From positions 1 through 64,000 of the forward strand of contig JAFUFB010000020.1 of the NCBI GenBank assembly GCA_017470145.1: a DNA stretch of 64,000 nt, in the 5' to 3' direction. A model generated the notes under the pieces. It was given only the letters and a program-made list of their open reading frames with translations. It was not told where the DNA came from and did no database searches. Shown piece by piece: positions 15,357 through 23,980 of this stretch (position 1 is the first letter of the stretch; each line of letters begins with the position of its first letter). Made by a program: the position numbers and the translations under genes. This DNA comes from Clostridia bacterium. GTDB lineage: Bacteria > Bacillota > Clostridia > Christensenellales > Aristaeellaceae.

Positions 15357-16043
15357 TTGGCCCTTACGAAAACAAGCTTTATGCGAGGCATACAGTGCCC
15401 GAAAATGCTGTGGCTGGACAAACACAAGCCGGGGCTACAGGCCATTCCGCCAGAGGTGCAGGCCCGCCTGGAGGCGGGAAACGAATTCGGAGATCGGGCG
15501 ATGGGGATGTTCGGACCCTACGAAGAGATGACGGTGTATCTCCCGGGAAAAAAGATTCCGGATAAGAAGGCGATGCTGGCAAAAACCAAGGACGCACTGG
15601 CACGTGGGGTGGAGGTGATCTGTGAGGCGGCCTTCTGCTCCTACAACAACTATTGTGCAGTGGATATTCTGCGGAAAACGGCGACGGGGCATGATTTCTA
15701 CGAGGTGAAAAACGCCTCAGAGGTGCATGAACAGTTCATCCGGGATGCGGGTTTCCAGTACTTTATCATTACCCGTAGCGGGTTGAAGATTGACCGTATT
15801 TTTATCGTGACCCATGGACCAGAGGAAAGCAATCCATTCGTGCCTGTGGAGATTACCAAAGAGGCTAAAGGGTATTACACTTGGGTTAACGAGCACATAT
15901 GGAATCTGAACAGGATACAGAAACAGGCGGAGGAAATCGAGATAGCGCCGGGAGAACAGTGCAGTTCACCCTATGACTGCTGGTACAAGGATTATTGTTT
16001 GGGGATAAGGCAGGCGGAACAGATCCGGATGGAGGGCGTGTGA
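15357..16043 (+). CDS. Cas4-like/DUF2779 N-terminal nuclease domain, probably truncated
   Basis: From TTG 15357, 7 nt after AAGGAGGGG, the 228-residue product begins MALTKTSFMRGIQCPKMLWL, the standard start of DUF2779 proteins. The domain is a PD-(D/E)XK nuclease: VICEAAFCSY, then AVDILRKT and DFYEVKNASEV give the Asp and Glu-X-Lys. The single early Cys plus the late CSSPYDCWYKDYC cluster match the four Fe-S cysteines of Cas4/AddB-type nucleases. DUF2779 proteins normally continue about 250 residues more with an RNase H-like FLDFE domain, which is absent, so this is likely a 3'-truncated copy. The nuclease half is intact. Confidence 0.65.
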   Translation: MALTKTSFMRGIQCPKMLWLDKHKPGLQAIPPEVQARLEAGNEFGDRAMGMFGPYEEMTVYLPGKKIPDKKAMLAKTKDALARGVEVICEAAFCSYNNYCAVDILRKTATGHDFYEVKNASEVHEQFIRDAGFQYFIITRSGLKIDRIFIVTHGPEESNPFVPVEITKEAKGYYTWVNEHIWNLNRIQKQAEEIEIAPGEQCSSPYDCWYKDYCLGIRQAEQIRMEGV

Positions 16044-16168
16044 AGGCTCGAACTGGCAAAAGACGGCTATGGAAATATCCTGAAAAGAGAGCAGGAGAAA
16101 CGAAAGCTGGACAGGCATAGGGGTATCGAATATAGAAAAGGGCAAACCGACATTTGGAGGAATGAAGA

Positions 16169-16699
16169 ATGAGTCTGTTGGAAATTATGCAGAAGCGGAG
16201 GAGTATCCGCAAATTTACGGGTGAAGCGATTCCCGATGCTAAGCTTCGGAGAATTCTGCAGGCGGGGCTTTTGGCTCCAACAAGCAGGAACCGAAAACCC
16301 TGCGAGTTGTACGTGATTCAGGACAGAGAGACGCTGAAACAGCTATCCAAGGCAAAACAGGCTGGCGGAGGATTCCTTGCGGATGCACCGGCGGCAATTG
16401 TGGTATTCGGGGATGAGAAAAAGGCGGATACCTGGATCGAGGATTGCTCGATCGCGCTGACTCATATGATGCTTATGGCCACTGAGGAAGGTATCGGCAA
16501 CTGCTGGGTTCAGATTCATCTGCGCTCTACCCTGCTTGGGAAAGATGCGGAAGTAAATGTCCGGGAGATACTTGGTGTACCGGAGAGCTACCGGGTAGCT
16601 GGAATCCTTGCGTTGGGGGGTCCTGCGGAAGAACCGCGGCCGTATATGTTGGAAGGGCTGGACTACGGGAAAATTCATGGGTACGACATGAAAATCTGA
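16169..16699 (+). CDS. Nitroreductase family protein
   Basis: The 176-residue protein has RRSIRKFTGEAIPDAKL, then APTSRNRKPCELYVI, and the C-terminal LALGGPAEEP loop: a complete small FMN-dependent nitroreductase. ATG 16169 follows TTGGAGGAATGAAGA. It is followed after 81 nt by a DUF3237 protein in the same direction, a common partnership with flavin enzymes, but no shared pathway is known. Confidence 0.85.
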   Translation: MSLLEIMQKRRSIRKFTGEAIPDAKLRRILQAGLLAPTSRNRKPCELYVIQDRETLKQLSKAKQAGGGFLADAPAAIVVFGDEKKADTWIEDCSIALTHMMLMATEEGIGNCWVQIHLRSTLLGKDAEVNVREILGVPESYRVAGILALGGPAEEPRPYMLEGLDYGKIHGYDMKI

Positions 16700-16780
16700 C
16701 CTGGAGATGTAGTTGGCTGTGCTGGAGTCGGGAGAAATAAAGGCAGGACCTATTGTATAGGGATAAGGAGGGGTCAAAGG

Positions 16781-17167
16781 GTGGCTAAAGAGCTGTTGCT
16801 GACGATAGACGTGGAGTGCAAACCGGCCTACAGGGTTTCAGGGCAGATACGAGATATTGTGATGATTCCCTTTACTGGCAGGGCTTCTGGAGAAAAATTC
16901 AACGGAACCATTGCGGAGGGTGGAGTTGATACCCAGAAAATGGGTAAGGGAGAAGAAGCATTCCTTTCCGCTAGGTACCTGCTGAGAGGTAAGGACTGTG
17001 CCGGGAATGACTGCCAGGTGTTCGTTGAGAATGAAGGCAGATTTTCAGAAGGCTTCCGTCCGACAATCGTGACGGATACCCCGGTGTTGGCGGACTGGGA
17101 GACAGCTGTTCTTTCGGCAGAGGTAAAGCCTATTCCCGGCGGGGTACAGGTCAGTATTTTCCGGTAA
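16781..17167 (+). CDS. DUF3237 family protein
   Basis: This 128-residue beta-rich protein resembles DUF3237 (small barrel, function unknown): it starts KELLLTIDVECKPAY, has MIPFTGRASGEKFNGTI near residue 29 and SARYLLRGKD, with the usual FRPTIVTDTP-like tail. The start is GTG 16781, preceded by AAGGAGGGG. No catalytic residues are established for the family. Confidence 0.75.
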   Translation: MAKELLLTIDVECKPAYRVSGQIRDIVMIPFTGRASGEKFNGTIAEGGVDTQKMGKGEEAFLSARYLLRGKDCAGNDCQVFVENEGRFSEGFRPTIVTDTPVLADWETAVLSAEVKPIPGGVQVSIFR

Positions 17168-17237
17168 GCATGCGGAGCAAATAAAGAAAGCACAAATTCG
17201 GGTGAGAAGGAATCAGCGTCAGTGCTGACAGAGATAT

Positions 17238-17942
17238 ATGAGCAAGAAAGAAAAACAGCCGTTGCGGGATCTGATGACCTCCACAGGGGAAAAACTTCAG
17301 GGAACGCCCTGGAATGTTTATCCCAGGCCCCGTCTGCGGAGACAGGAATGGGCATGCCTGAATGGTGAATGGGATTTCAAGATCGGAAGCAGAGATGCTG
17401 AGTTGAGAAAGATCCGGGTACCTTTCTGCCCGGAAAGCCTGCTCAGCGGGATTCACGAGGTTTCCTCCCCCGGGACACCGCTTTTCTATTTCCGAAGCTT
17501 TTCCGTTCCGGAGGCCTGGGAAGGGCGGAGGATCCTGCTGCATTTCGGCGCGGTGGATCAGGAATGCGATGTAAAGATCAATGGAAGGGACGCGGGGCAC
17601 TTTATCAGCGGCTACCTCCCCTTTCAGCTGGATATTACGGAATACCTTGTTTCCGGGGAGAACCTGCTGGAGGTAATCGCGGTGGATCCGCTGGATTATG
17701 CCAGACCCTGGGGAAAACAAAAGACGGATCGGGGCGGAATGTGGTACACGCCGGTCAGCGGAATCTGGCAGAGCGTATGGATTGAGCCTGTGCCTGAAAA
17801 GCACATCCAGGACTTGGCGATAGATACGGATCTGACATCCGTGACCATTCGCCTGGTCGGGGCGGAGACAGGAACAGTCCGCTTTCAGGAAGCTGAGTAT
17901 ACAATAGCGAAAAAACAGAACCAGCAGTCCGCGGAAAAATAA
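17238..17942 (+). pseudogene. Glycoside hydrolase family 2, N-terminal fragment
   Basis: The 234-codon frame reads NVYPRPRLRRQEWACLNGEW, then YFRSFSVPEAWEGRRILLHF and GAVDQECDVKINGRDAG, followed by GMWYTPVSGIWQSVWIEP. This is the sugar-binding jelly-roll domain of family 2 beta-galactosidases and beta-glucuronidases. The Ig-like middle domain begins, then the frame ends in KKQNQQSAEK; the TIM barrel with both catalytic Glu residues is missing. It cannot hydrolyse glycosides and is a deletion remnant. Confidence 0.75.
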
Positions 17943-18062
17943 TTCCCATAGATTTTTCTGAGCTTAAAGGTTCATTTAAGGTTTCGTCATATAATAAAAC
18001 ACGATATCGAGCAGCGAAAGCGTAAGACCGGATATCCAAATTGAGCGAGGAGGATTTCCACC

Positions 18063-19088
18063 ATGAAGAAACTGATTGCTTTTATTCTTGCCCTGGCGCT
18101 GCTTTGCGTAAGCTGTGCGGCATTTGCGGAGGGACAGGGAGACCAGAGAGGCCCTGGAGGAAGAGGTGGACAGGGCGGTCCTGGAGGTCAGGGAGGCCCC
18201 GGCGGTCAAGGAGGCATGCGCGGAGGTATGGGCGGCGGCGTGGACAAATCCAGCGACACCGAGTTGCAGGAGATGATCGCCGAAGTGGCCCCGAAGTTCC
18301 AACTGCTGACCTATGAGGACGCAGAAACCGGAACCAGTTTGCAGTATCAGTTGTATATTCCTGAGGACTATGATGAAACCCAGAGCTATCCTCTGATTCA
18401 GTTCATCCCTGATTCCAGCGTTGTGGGCCGGGAAGCCAGCTATGTACTAACCCAGGGTTGGGGCGGCCTCATCTGGGCCACAGAGGAGGAGCAGGCCAAA
18501 CATCCGGCTTTTGTGGTGGTGCCTGTGTTTACGGAAACGGTGGTGGATGATAACTTCAATCATTCCACCCAGATCGATGTGGCCATGCGGCTGCTGCAGT
18601 CCCTGACAGAGACCTACTCCATCGATACCAACCGGATGTACACCACAGGCCAGTCCATGGGCGGAATGACCTCGTTTTATCTGAGCATCGCCTATCCAGA
18701 CTTCTTCGCCGCCTACCTGTTCGTAGGCAGCCAGTGGGATACTTCCCTGCTGAGCGGATTGGAGGATGAGTCGTTCTTCTATATCGTTTCCGCCGGGGAT
18801 CCCAAGGCCTCCGCAGGGCAGAGTGATCTGCTGGCTGTATTCGACGCTGACGGGGCGGCTTACAGCCACAGCGAATGGGGCGCGCAGGATGATGCCGATA
18901 GCCAAAAAGCCAATGTAGCTGCCATGCTGGCGGAGGGCAACAATGCCAACTTCGTGACCTTCACCGCCGGAACCACGCTGGCGGAAGGACAGACCGCATC
19001 TATGGGCGCGGGAGAGCATATGACCAGCTTTGATTATGCCTACAAACTGGAGGCTGTGCGTGATTGGCTCTTCGCCCAGAGTAAGTGA
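18063..19088 (+). CDS. Secreted esterase with collagen-like Gly-rich linker
   Basis: A signal peptide (MKKLIAFILALALLCVSCAA, cut near AFA) is followed at residues about 26-60 by a Gly-Pro-Gln-rich low-complexity stretch (repeats of GGQGGPGG). The 280-residue remainder is an alpha/beta hydrolase of the feruloyl-esterase/PHB-depolymerase-like group: YQLYIPEDYDE at the front, nucleophile Ser in GQSMGG near residue 200, acidic SAGDPK, and a late GEHMTSF with the probable catalytic His. The start follows GAGGAGG. It should act outside the cell, perhaps on plant-wall esters. TATAAT near 17991 may be its -10 box. A strong terminator lies at 19195-19224. Confidence 0.8.
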   Translation: MKKLIAFILALALLCVSCAAFAEGQGDQRGPGGRGGQGGPGGQGGPGGQGGMRGGMGGGVDKSSDTELQEMIAEVAPKFQLLTYEDAETGTSLQYQLYIPEDYDETQSYPLIQFIPDSSVVGREASYVLTQGWGGLIWATEEEQAKHPAFVVVPVFTETVVDDNFNHSTQIDVAMRLLQSLTETYSIDTNRMYTTGQSMGGMTSFYLSIAYPDFFAAYLFVGSQWDTSLLSGLEDESFFYIVSAGDPKASAGQSDLLAVFDADGAAYSHSEWGAQDDADSQKANVAAMLAEGNNANFVTFTAGTTLAEGQTASMGAGEHMTSFDYAYKLEAVRDWLFAQSK

Positions 19089-19194
19089 CGTGTCGTATGA
19101 AAGCTGTATGAGAATGCGGCGCAGCATGGGAGTGATAAAGCGGAAGCCGCGCTGGAACGCCTGGCTCCGTGAGAGTCAGCTTAATATAGATTCG

Positions 19195-19224
19195 GCGGTG
19201 CCTGAGTTCGGGCACCGCATTTTT
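19195..19224 (+). terminator. Intrinsic terminator
   Basis: GCGGTGCC (19195-19202) and GGCACCGC (19211-19218) form an eight-pair stem followed by ATTTTT. Confidence 0.9.
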
Positions 19225-19369
19225 GAGTCTTTTGCTGATGTAGCATAGAGGCTGAATGCGCAGGGCATTTGGAAAGATGCAAAGCGGAGATTTCCGGTGG
19301 CAAACGGGCAAGCGGTATGGTATAATCCGCATACGAAAGTGAAGCCCAGTTCCATCGGAGGTGAAGGCA

Positions 19370-19594
19370 ATGCTCCCAGACTTTCAGAAAATGATCAATG
19401 AGCCCGAATATAATTTTCTGCGGGCAAATGAGCATCTTGGTAAGCGTATAATGCTCCTGGGACTCTCGGGGAGCTATGGGTACGGAACGAATCGGGAAGG
19501 CAGCGATGTGGACTTCCGCGGGGTAGCCCTGCAAAAGCCTTCAGATATCCTTGGACTGACGGAGTTTGAACAGTACAAAGCTGAAAAGACTTAA
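19370..19594 (+). pseudogene. Truncated nucleotidyltransferase (pol-beta superfamily)
   Basis: The frame from ATG 19370, behind GGAGGTG, encodes LLGLSGSYGYGTNREGSDVD and then FRGVALQKPSDILGLTEFEQ. That is the GS-x-DxD core of the DUF4422/YcgL-like predicted nucleotidyltransferases, with the first catalytic Asp pair present. The family continues for about 200 more residues; here it stops after YKAEKT. A promoter-like TGGCAA-17-TATAAT (19298-19326) precedes it. I take it as a 3'-deleted gene. Confidence 0.6.
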
Positions 19595-19615
19595 TATCAA
19601 CAAGGAGGAAGAAAA

Positions 19616-20194
19616 ATGGCGAAACAGAAGAAGCTTCGGATCCTGTTTATCGGGAACAGTCACACCTACTATAACGACATGCCGGTCATGGTTCAGCGCC
19701 GGGCGGTGGAGGAAGGATATGATTGCGACGTAACCATGATCGCTCATGGTGGCTGGTTCCTTTCCCAGCATGTGGAGGAACCAGATGTGCGGTTCAATAT
19801 TCTCTACGGTGGGTATGATTACGTTGTGCTCCAGGAACACGCTCATCCCTTCGGGCCTGAGGAGCGGTTCATGGACGCGGCTGTCACCCTGAATAAACTG
19901 ATTCGCGAGGCGGGCAGCACGCCTGTGATCTACGAGTGCTGGGCGAAGAAGAACGAGCCTGAAAAACAGGGTTACATGACAGAGGTTCATAAGCGGGTCG
20001 CGGAAGCGATCGGTGCGCTTCGCGCGCCCGTCGGAGAGAACTGGTGGTCATATAAGAACAGCTGGCCGGACTTGGAAATGTATGCGGAGGACGGAGCGCA
20101 TGCTTCTGAGGCAGGCTCGGATTTCGCAGCCAAGCTGATCTGGGCGGCTATCCGGCGGGATCTTTCCCAGAAGAAAGCGAACAGAAAACTGTAA
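19616..20194 (+). CDS. SGNH-hydrolase-like protein
   Basis: The 192-residue protein starts KKLRILFIGNSHTYYNDMP, in which GNSHT is the block I of SGNH/GDSL hydrolases with the catalytic Ser. YDYVVLQEHAHPFG is block II-III like, and EDGAHASEAGSDFAA near residue 165 is the block V Asp-x-x-His. It has no signal peptide. ATG 19616 follows CAAGGAGGAAG. Its 3' 204 nt are duplicated almost exactly at 23477-23680. After its stop a new frame opens with ATGGCG but ends after six codons, so the former downstream gene is lost. Confidence 0.75.
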   Translation: MAKQKKLRILFIGNSHTYYNDMPVMVQRRAVEEGYDCDVTMIAHGGWFLSQHVEEPDVRFNILYGGYDYVVLQEHAHPFGPEERFMDAAVTLNKLIREAGSTPVIYECWAKKNEPEKQGYMTEVHKRVAEAIGALRAPVGENWWSYKNSWPDLEMYAEDGAHASEAGSDFAAKLIWAAIRRDLSQKKANRKL

Positions 20195-20232
20195 TGAGAA
20201 GCTGAAAAGCGGAAAGGAAATAAGCATGGCGA
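19991..20232 (+). repeat. 242-bp direct repeat, left copy
   Basis: This stretch, the 3' end of the SGNH gene plus 38 nt, recurs at 23477-23718 in the same direction without gaps and with about 14 mismatches by eye (near 94 percent identical). The offset is exactly 3486 nt. Confidence 0.9.
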
Positions 20233-20263
20233 TAGAATTGCGATGACGCTGTGTGTTTCGGTT

Positions 20264-20896
20264 CTATTGCGGGTTGACGACCTTGTCACCGACCGACCAG
20301 TAGTCACAGATCTCCCCGCCGGAAGCGATTGTATAATCCCTGTACAGTTTTCCGTGCTGATAGGCAAACATGGTTTTATCCGTCTCGCACAGCGGCTTCA
20401 TGATCTCCCCCAGCCCTTGGCCCGTCAGATAAGAGCAGATCGGGCAGACGGAGAAGTAATAATAGCTGCCATCGCGATGTTTGTTCTCATCAAAATGAAC
20501 CTTCCACGTGGTAGGATACTTCTCCCCGTTCCCGGCATCATACCACTTCTCATACTTTTTCATATCCTTGTACCACTTCTTCGGCGTCCGATTCAGATTC
20601 GTCATCCCGAAGAAGGGTTTAACCCTTGTCAGCACGTCTGTCATGACGAGCGCCATATCATCCGGCGTCAGTTTTTTCTCCGTTCCCAGCCAGGCGCCCA
20701 CAAAGACATACGCGAAATAAGCGTTGGAGGCCATGGGATTTCCTTTGCCGATTTCCGGCGCCTCCGCGACCAGCTTGCGGTACTGTTCTTTACCGTTGCG
20801 AATCGCCTGATCAGCCAGTTCTCTTCCGAAGCGGGCCTTGATACTGCTCTTCATCATAGGGGCAAACAATGCCCAATACATTCCATTCTGTTTCAT
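20264..20896 (-). CDS. L-2-amino-thiazoline-4-carboxylate hydrolase-like protein
   Basis: This 210-residue protein resembles the ATC-hydrolase family (PF14196): FFGMTNLNRT in the middle, FSVCPICSYLTGQGLGEIMK with its Cys residues near 150, and LCETDKTMFAYQHGKLYRDY near 170. The name comes from a Pseudomonas enzyme of cysteine synthesis from thiazoline; most clostridial homologues have untested roles. Its ATG overlaps the stop of the TetR gene by four bases, so it is co-translated with, and probably controlled by, that regulator. Confidence 0.7.
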   Translation of the reverse strand: MKQNGMYWALFAPMMKSSIKARFGRELADQAIRNGKEQYRKLVAEAPEIGKGNPMASNAYFAYVFVGAWLGTEKKLTPDDMALVMTDVLTRVKPFFGMTNLNRTPKKWYKDMKKYEKWYDAGNGEKYPTTWKVHFDENKHRDGSYYYFSVCPICSYLTGQGLGEIMKPLCETDKTMFAYQHGKLYRDYTIASGGEICDYWSVGDKVVNPQ

Positions 20897-21516
20897 TGGA
20901 AAGCCTCTCCTTTTTCATCGAAGAAATCCTGCATGACGGTATTCCAGCCACCGTTCATAAACTTCATCATAGTATTCATGCAGCCACGGGCCTGATCTTC
21001 GGTATACCCATTCTTCAGGACTTGCCGATACATATCAAACTGAACCGTCAGAAGTACATCCAGCGCGTGCAGAAGGTCCTGCGACTGCGGAAGGAAAGCG
21101 AAGAACGATTCGGATTCCTGAATCTTCCTTTTGATCAGATCCTCGAAGAAGGATGCGGCGGAACTGCCTTCGCTTTTGCAAAGCAGCAGGGTGGCCGCGT
21201 CATAATGTTCGAAGATAATCCGCAGGATCATATCTGATTCCGTTTCGGCGGCTTTCATCATGTCTTCGATTGTCTCGCTGGAAGCATATAATGGTCTCAA
21301 CGCATCGAAAGCTTTATCCGCTTCCTCCACAATACAATTTGTCAGGCTGCGGAAAAGCTGATCCTTGTTCTCATACCGCATATACACCGAACCGGTTGTT
21401 GTTCCAGCGGCTTCAGCGATTCGCCGAAGCGAAGCGTCATTGTATCCATATTTCAGGAACTCCTTCATCGCCGCTTCCGCCAGAAGCATATCCATTTCAT
21501 GGTTCTTCACAGCCAT
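20893..21516 (-). CDS. TetR/AcrR-family regulator
   Basis: The 207-residue protein has the TetR N-terminal HTH: AAMKEFLKYGYNDASLRRIA followed by GTTTGSVYMRYENKDQLF. The C-terminal ligand domain is helical and specific to the subgroup. ATG 21516 follows GAGGAGG. A 27-bp inverted repeat lies 15 nt upstream, placed to let the protein repress its own two-gene operon with the ATC-hydrolase-like gene. Confidence 0.87.
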   Translation of the reverse strand: MAVKNHEMDMLLAEAAMKEFLKYGYNDASLRRIAEAAGTTTGSVYMRYENKDQLFRSLTNCIVEEADKAFDALRPLYASSETIEDMMKAAETESDMILRIIFEHYDAATLLLCKSEGSSAASFFEDLIKRKIQESESFFAFLPQSQDLLHALDVLLTVQFDMYRQVLKNGYTEDQARGCMNTMMKFMNGGWNTVMQDFFDEKGEAFQ

Positions 21517-21530
21517 AGCACGGCCTCCTC

Positions 21531-21557
21531 ATAACACCGTTATGATAACAGTGTTAT
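21531..21557. promoter_or_regulatory. TetR operator
   Basis: ATAACAC...GTGTTAT arms with inner GTTAT/ATAAC pairs form a nearly perfect 27-bp inverted repeat. It lies between the ribosome site and the likely promoter of the TetR gene. Confidence 0.75.
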
Positions 21558-21978
21558 GTTACATCTTAAGGACGCCAATGTCAACCAAAACAATACAATT
21601 TCTCTCGAAGAAAAGTAAGGCGAAAAATCATCGAAAGGGTATGAAATACATGGCTGAACATACAAGCCATGAAAAAAAACGATTTGCTATGTTTCACTCT
21701 TCCGTGCTGAAATCCTTCGATACGTCAGTTTTCTTCGAAATCGGAAAAATAAAAAGATGAAATATGTGGAAACAGTCATGGATTTTTCTGCCGATCAGGA
21801 ATAATATATACACATACGGAGGAACTCGCAGAACCTTAGAGAGAGCCTGAAAAGCTCCTCCACTCCGGAAAGGCCACAGCAGATCACCAGTGGTGCTACT
21901 GCATTCCTTTTCATCCGGAACCCCGTTCCGTGCATCCTCCCATCCCCCATGAACCCACTGCATAGAAAGGAGCAGAGA
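21558..21978. other. Gap of about 420 nt before the flotillin gene
   Basis: No credible gene is visible. Short plus-strand frames near 21652-21760 and 21758-21805 carry lone ATGs without ribosome sites and may be debris. The last 150 nt are probably the 5' untranslated leader of the flotillin gene; I could not identify a riboswitch or a clean promoter in it. Confidence 0.35.
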
Positions 21979-23409
21979 ATGGAAGTATTGATTCAGTTTC
22001 TCCAGAATTCCTGGTACTGGATTCTCATCGCCATCGCGGCGCTGATAATCCTGCTTAAGTTCATCCCCCGGTATAAGATTGCTCCGCCGGATACCGCCCT
22101 GATCATCTCCGGCCTGATCCGCCGGAATTACAAGGTGCGCAACGCGGACGGATCCATCGCCTCCAAAAAGTTCGGATACCGGATCGTCCGCGGCGGTGCT
22201 ACCTTCTACATCCCCGCTATCGAGCGAATCGATCAGCTGGATATGTGCCTGACCCAGGTGGACATCAAAACGGCGCAGCCCGTTCCCACCAAGGAATACA
22301 TCTCCGTGCTGGTAGACGCGGTGGCCAACATCAAGATCGGCTCGGATGATCTGTCCATCGCCACGGCGGCGGAGCAGCTGCTGCATTATGACTCTGACCA
22401 GATCAAGGCCCTGGCCAAGGACGTGCTGGAAGGCAACATGCGGGAAATCATCGGCCAGATGACCATCGCGGAGCTGGTCCAGAACCGGGATAAGTTCGCC
22501 CAGGAATCCATCAAGGCCGCTATGAGCGACATGAGCAACATGGGCCTGGAAATCATCAACCTGACCATTCAGAACTTCTCCGACAAGGATGGCAACGTCA
22601 TCGACACCATGGCGGCCCGGAATGTGGCGGAGAAGGAGCAGGACAAGCGCATCGCGGAAGCCGAAGCAGAGAAGGAATCCAAGTTCGCGGAGATGCAGGC
22701 GGAAGCGGAAATCGCCCGCCAGAACCGGGATCTGGAGGTGCAGAAGGCTGCCTTCAAGCAGGAAACGGAGGAAGCCCGGGCCAAGGCGGAAATGGCCTAT
22801 AAAATCGAGCAGGAACGCATTAACAAAACCTTCGCCACGGAGCATGCCGCCGCTGAAATGACCCGTCTGGAGAAGGAAACCGAGCTGAAGCGGCAGGCGG
22901 TGGAGATTGAGCGGGAGAAGCTCAATGTGGAAATCCGGGAGAAGGCCGCCGCAGAGAAGGACAAGGCCATCGCGGAAGCCGAGGCGGAGAAGTATCGCCG
23001 CCAGGCGGAAGCGGACGCGGCTCTGTACGCGGCGCAGAAGGAGGCGGAAGCCATCCGGATGAAAGGCGAAGCGGAAGCCGACGCCATGCGGATGAAGGCG
23101 GAAGCCATGCAGCTCTACGGCCAGGCCGCCATGATGGAAATGGTCACAGACAAGCTGCCCGACATCGCCCGCGCGGTTTCCGAGCCTCTGAGCAAGACCG
23201 AAAAGATCATCCTCTTCGGCGAGGGCGGAGCCACCTCCATGGTCCGGGATACCGCCGGCACTATGCTGCAGACCTTTGAGGCCGTAAAGGATGCCGTGGG
23301 GCTGGACATTCCCAAGGCCATCCGGGATGTAACCACCGGCGGGCTCGTCGGGAAAGCCGCCGCTGATGATACCGGCGCGGTTCGAATCGAGAAATCGGAA
23401 GAAGGATAA
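21979..23409 (+). CDS. Flotillin-like SPFH-domain protein
   Basis: The 476-residue protein has a membrane segment at about residues 9-27 (WYWILIAIAALIILLKFI), an SPFH/band-7 domain from about 35 to 210, and a long Ala-Glu-rich coiled coil (about 215-400, many EAEAE and RQAE repeats), then a C-terminal flotillin region. Flotillins (FloT/YuaG type) scaffold functional membrane microdomains and affect membrane fluidity. ATG 21979 follows AAAGGAG. No NfeD-type partner gene is adjacent. It is flanked by the 242-bp direct repeats. Confidence 0.88.
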   Translation: MEVLIQFLQNSWYWILIAIAALIILLKFIPRYKIAPPDTALIISGLIRRNYKVRNADGSIASKKFGYRIVRGGATFYIPAIERIDQLDMCLTQVDIKTAQPVPTKEYISVLVDAVANIKIGSDDLSIATAAEQLLHYDSDQIKALAKDVLEGNMREIIGQMTIAELVQNRDKFAQESIKAAMSDMSNMGLEIINLTIQNFSDKDGNVIDTMAARNVAEKEQDKRIAEAEAEKESKFAEMQAEAEIARQNRDLEVQKAAFKQETEEARAKAEMAYKIEQERINKTFATEHAAAEMTRLEKETELKRQAVEIEREKLNVEIREKAAAEKDKAIAEAEAEKYRRQAEADAALYAAQKEAEAIRMKGEAEADAMRMKAEAMQLYGQAAMMEMVTDKLPDIARAVSEPLSKTEKIILFGEGGATSMVRDTAGTMLQTFEAVKDAVGLDIPKAIRDVTTGGLVGKAAADDTGAVRIEKSEEG

Positions 23410-23476
23410 TATTACCATCCCCCTTTCAGGGCAGCAACTGAAGTGCCTGGCAACACTCAGCTGCTGCCCTTTTGTT

Positions 23477-23680
23477 AAGCGGGTCGCGGAAGCAATCGGT
23501 GCGCTTCGCGCGCCTGTCGGAGAGGGCTGGTGGTCATATAAGAACAGCTGGCCGGACTTGGAAATGTATGCGGAGGACGGAGCGCACGCTTCTGAGGCAG
23601 GCTCGGATTTCGCAGCCAAGCTGATCTGGGCGGCTATCCGGCGGGATCTTTCCCAGAAGGAAACATACGAAAAACTGTAA
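23477..23680 (+). pseudogene. 3' fragment of a second SGNH-hydrolase copy
   Basis: Reading without a start codon, it encodes VAEAIGALRAPVGEGWWSYK and EDGAHASEAGSDFAAKLIWA through DLSQKETYEKL, the same C-terminal 65 residues as the SGNH protein at 19616. The catalytic Ser block is missing. It begins right after a GCAGCAACTGAAG...CAGCTGCTG-type inverted region that may be the flotillin terminator. Confidence 0.8.
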
Positions 23681-23718
23681 TGGGAAGCTGAAAAGCGGAA
23701 AGGTAATGAGCATGGCGA
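23477..23718 (+). repeat. 242-bp direct repeat, right copy
   Basis: Right partner of the repeat at 19991-20232; the two bracket 3.2 kb holding the ATC-hydrolase-like, TetR and flotillin genes. Confidence 0.9.
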
Positions 23719-23846
23719 AACGGTGGTAGGAAATCACGCTCAGCTACCTGGATCAGATCTTTCAGCCGCATGTGAATACCTTCCGGGAATTCACTGCTCA
23801 GATTATTCAGCACGGGATCGATCACTGCGAAGGCGTGCCGATATGA
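23712..23846 (+). pseudogene. Decayed gene downstream of the SGNH fragment
   Basis: ATGGCGAAACGGTGG is followed at once by a stop, and the continued text (EITLSYLDQIFQPHVNTF, then IQHGIDHCEGVPI) reads like ordinary protein up to TGA at 23844. Together with the ATGGCG stub after the left repeat copy, it suggests an ancestral two-gene unit. I cannot name the product. Confidence 0.35.
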
Positions 23847-23980
23847 GCTTAACCCCACGGATCAATTATAAAGGCATTCGATGCATCGAAAATGCAGCCT
23901 GTTCTTCCCTTCACAAAGCACGATAGAAACCGCTGAGGTGCGGTAATCATAGATCAGGTCTGTTTTCTGTTTCTGTGTTC

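Noticed and set aside
15357..16043. Cas4 of a CRISPR system
   Set aside because: The fold and cysteines are Cas4-like, but the start matches DUF2779 and no cas1/cas2 or array is in the window.
21694..23619. Long leftward open frame of about 640 codons
   Set aside because: It is the antisense shadow of the flotillin gene, with His/Gly/Leu-rich text, no ribosome site and no homology.
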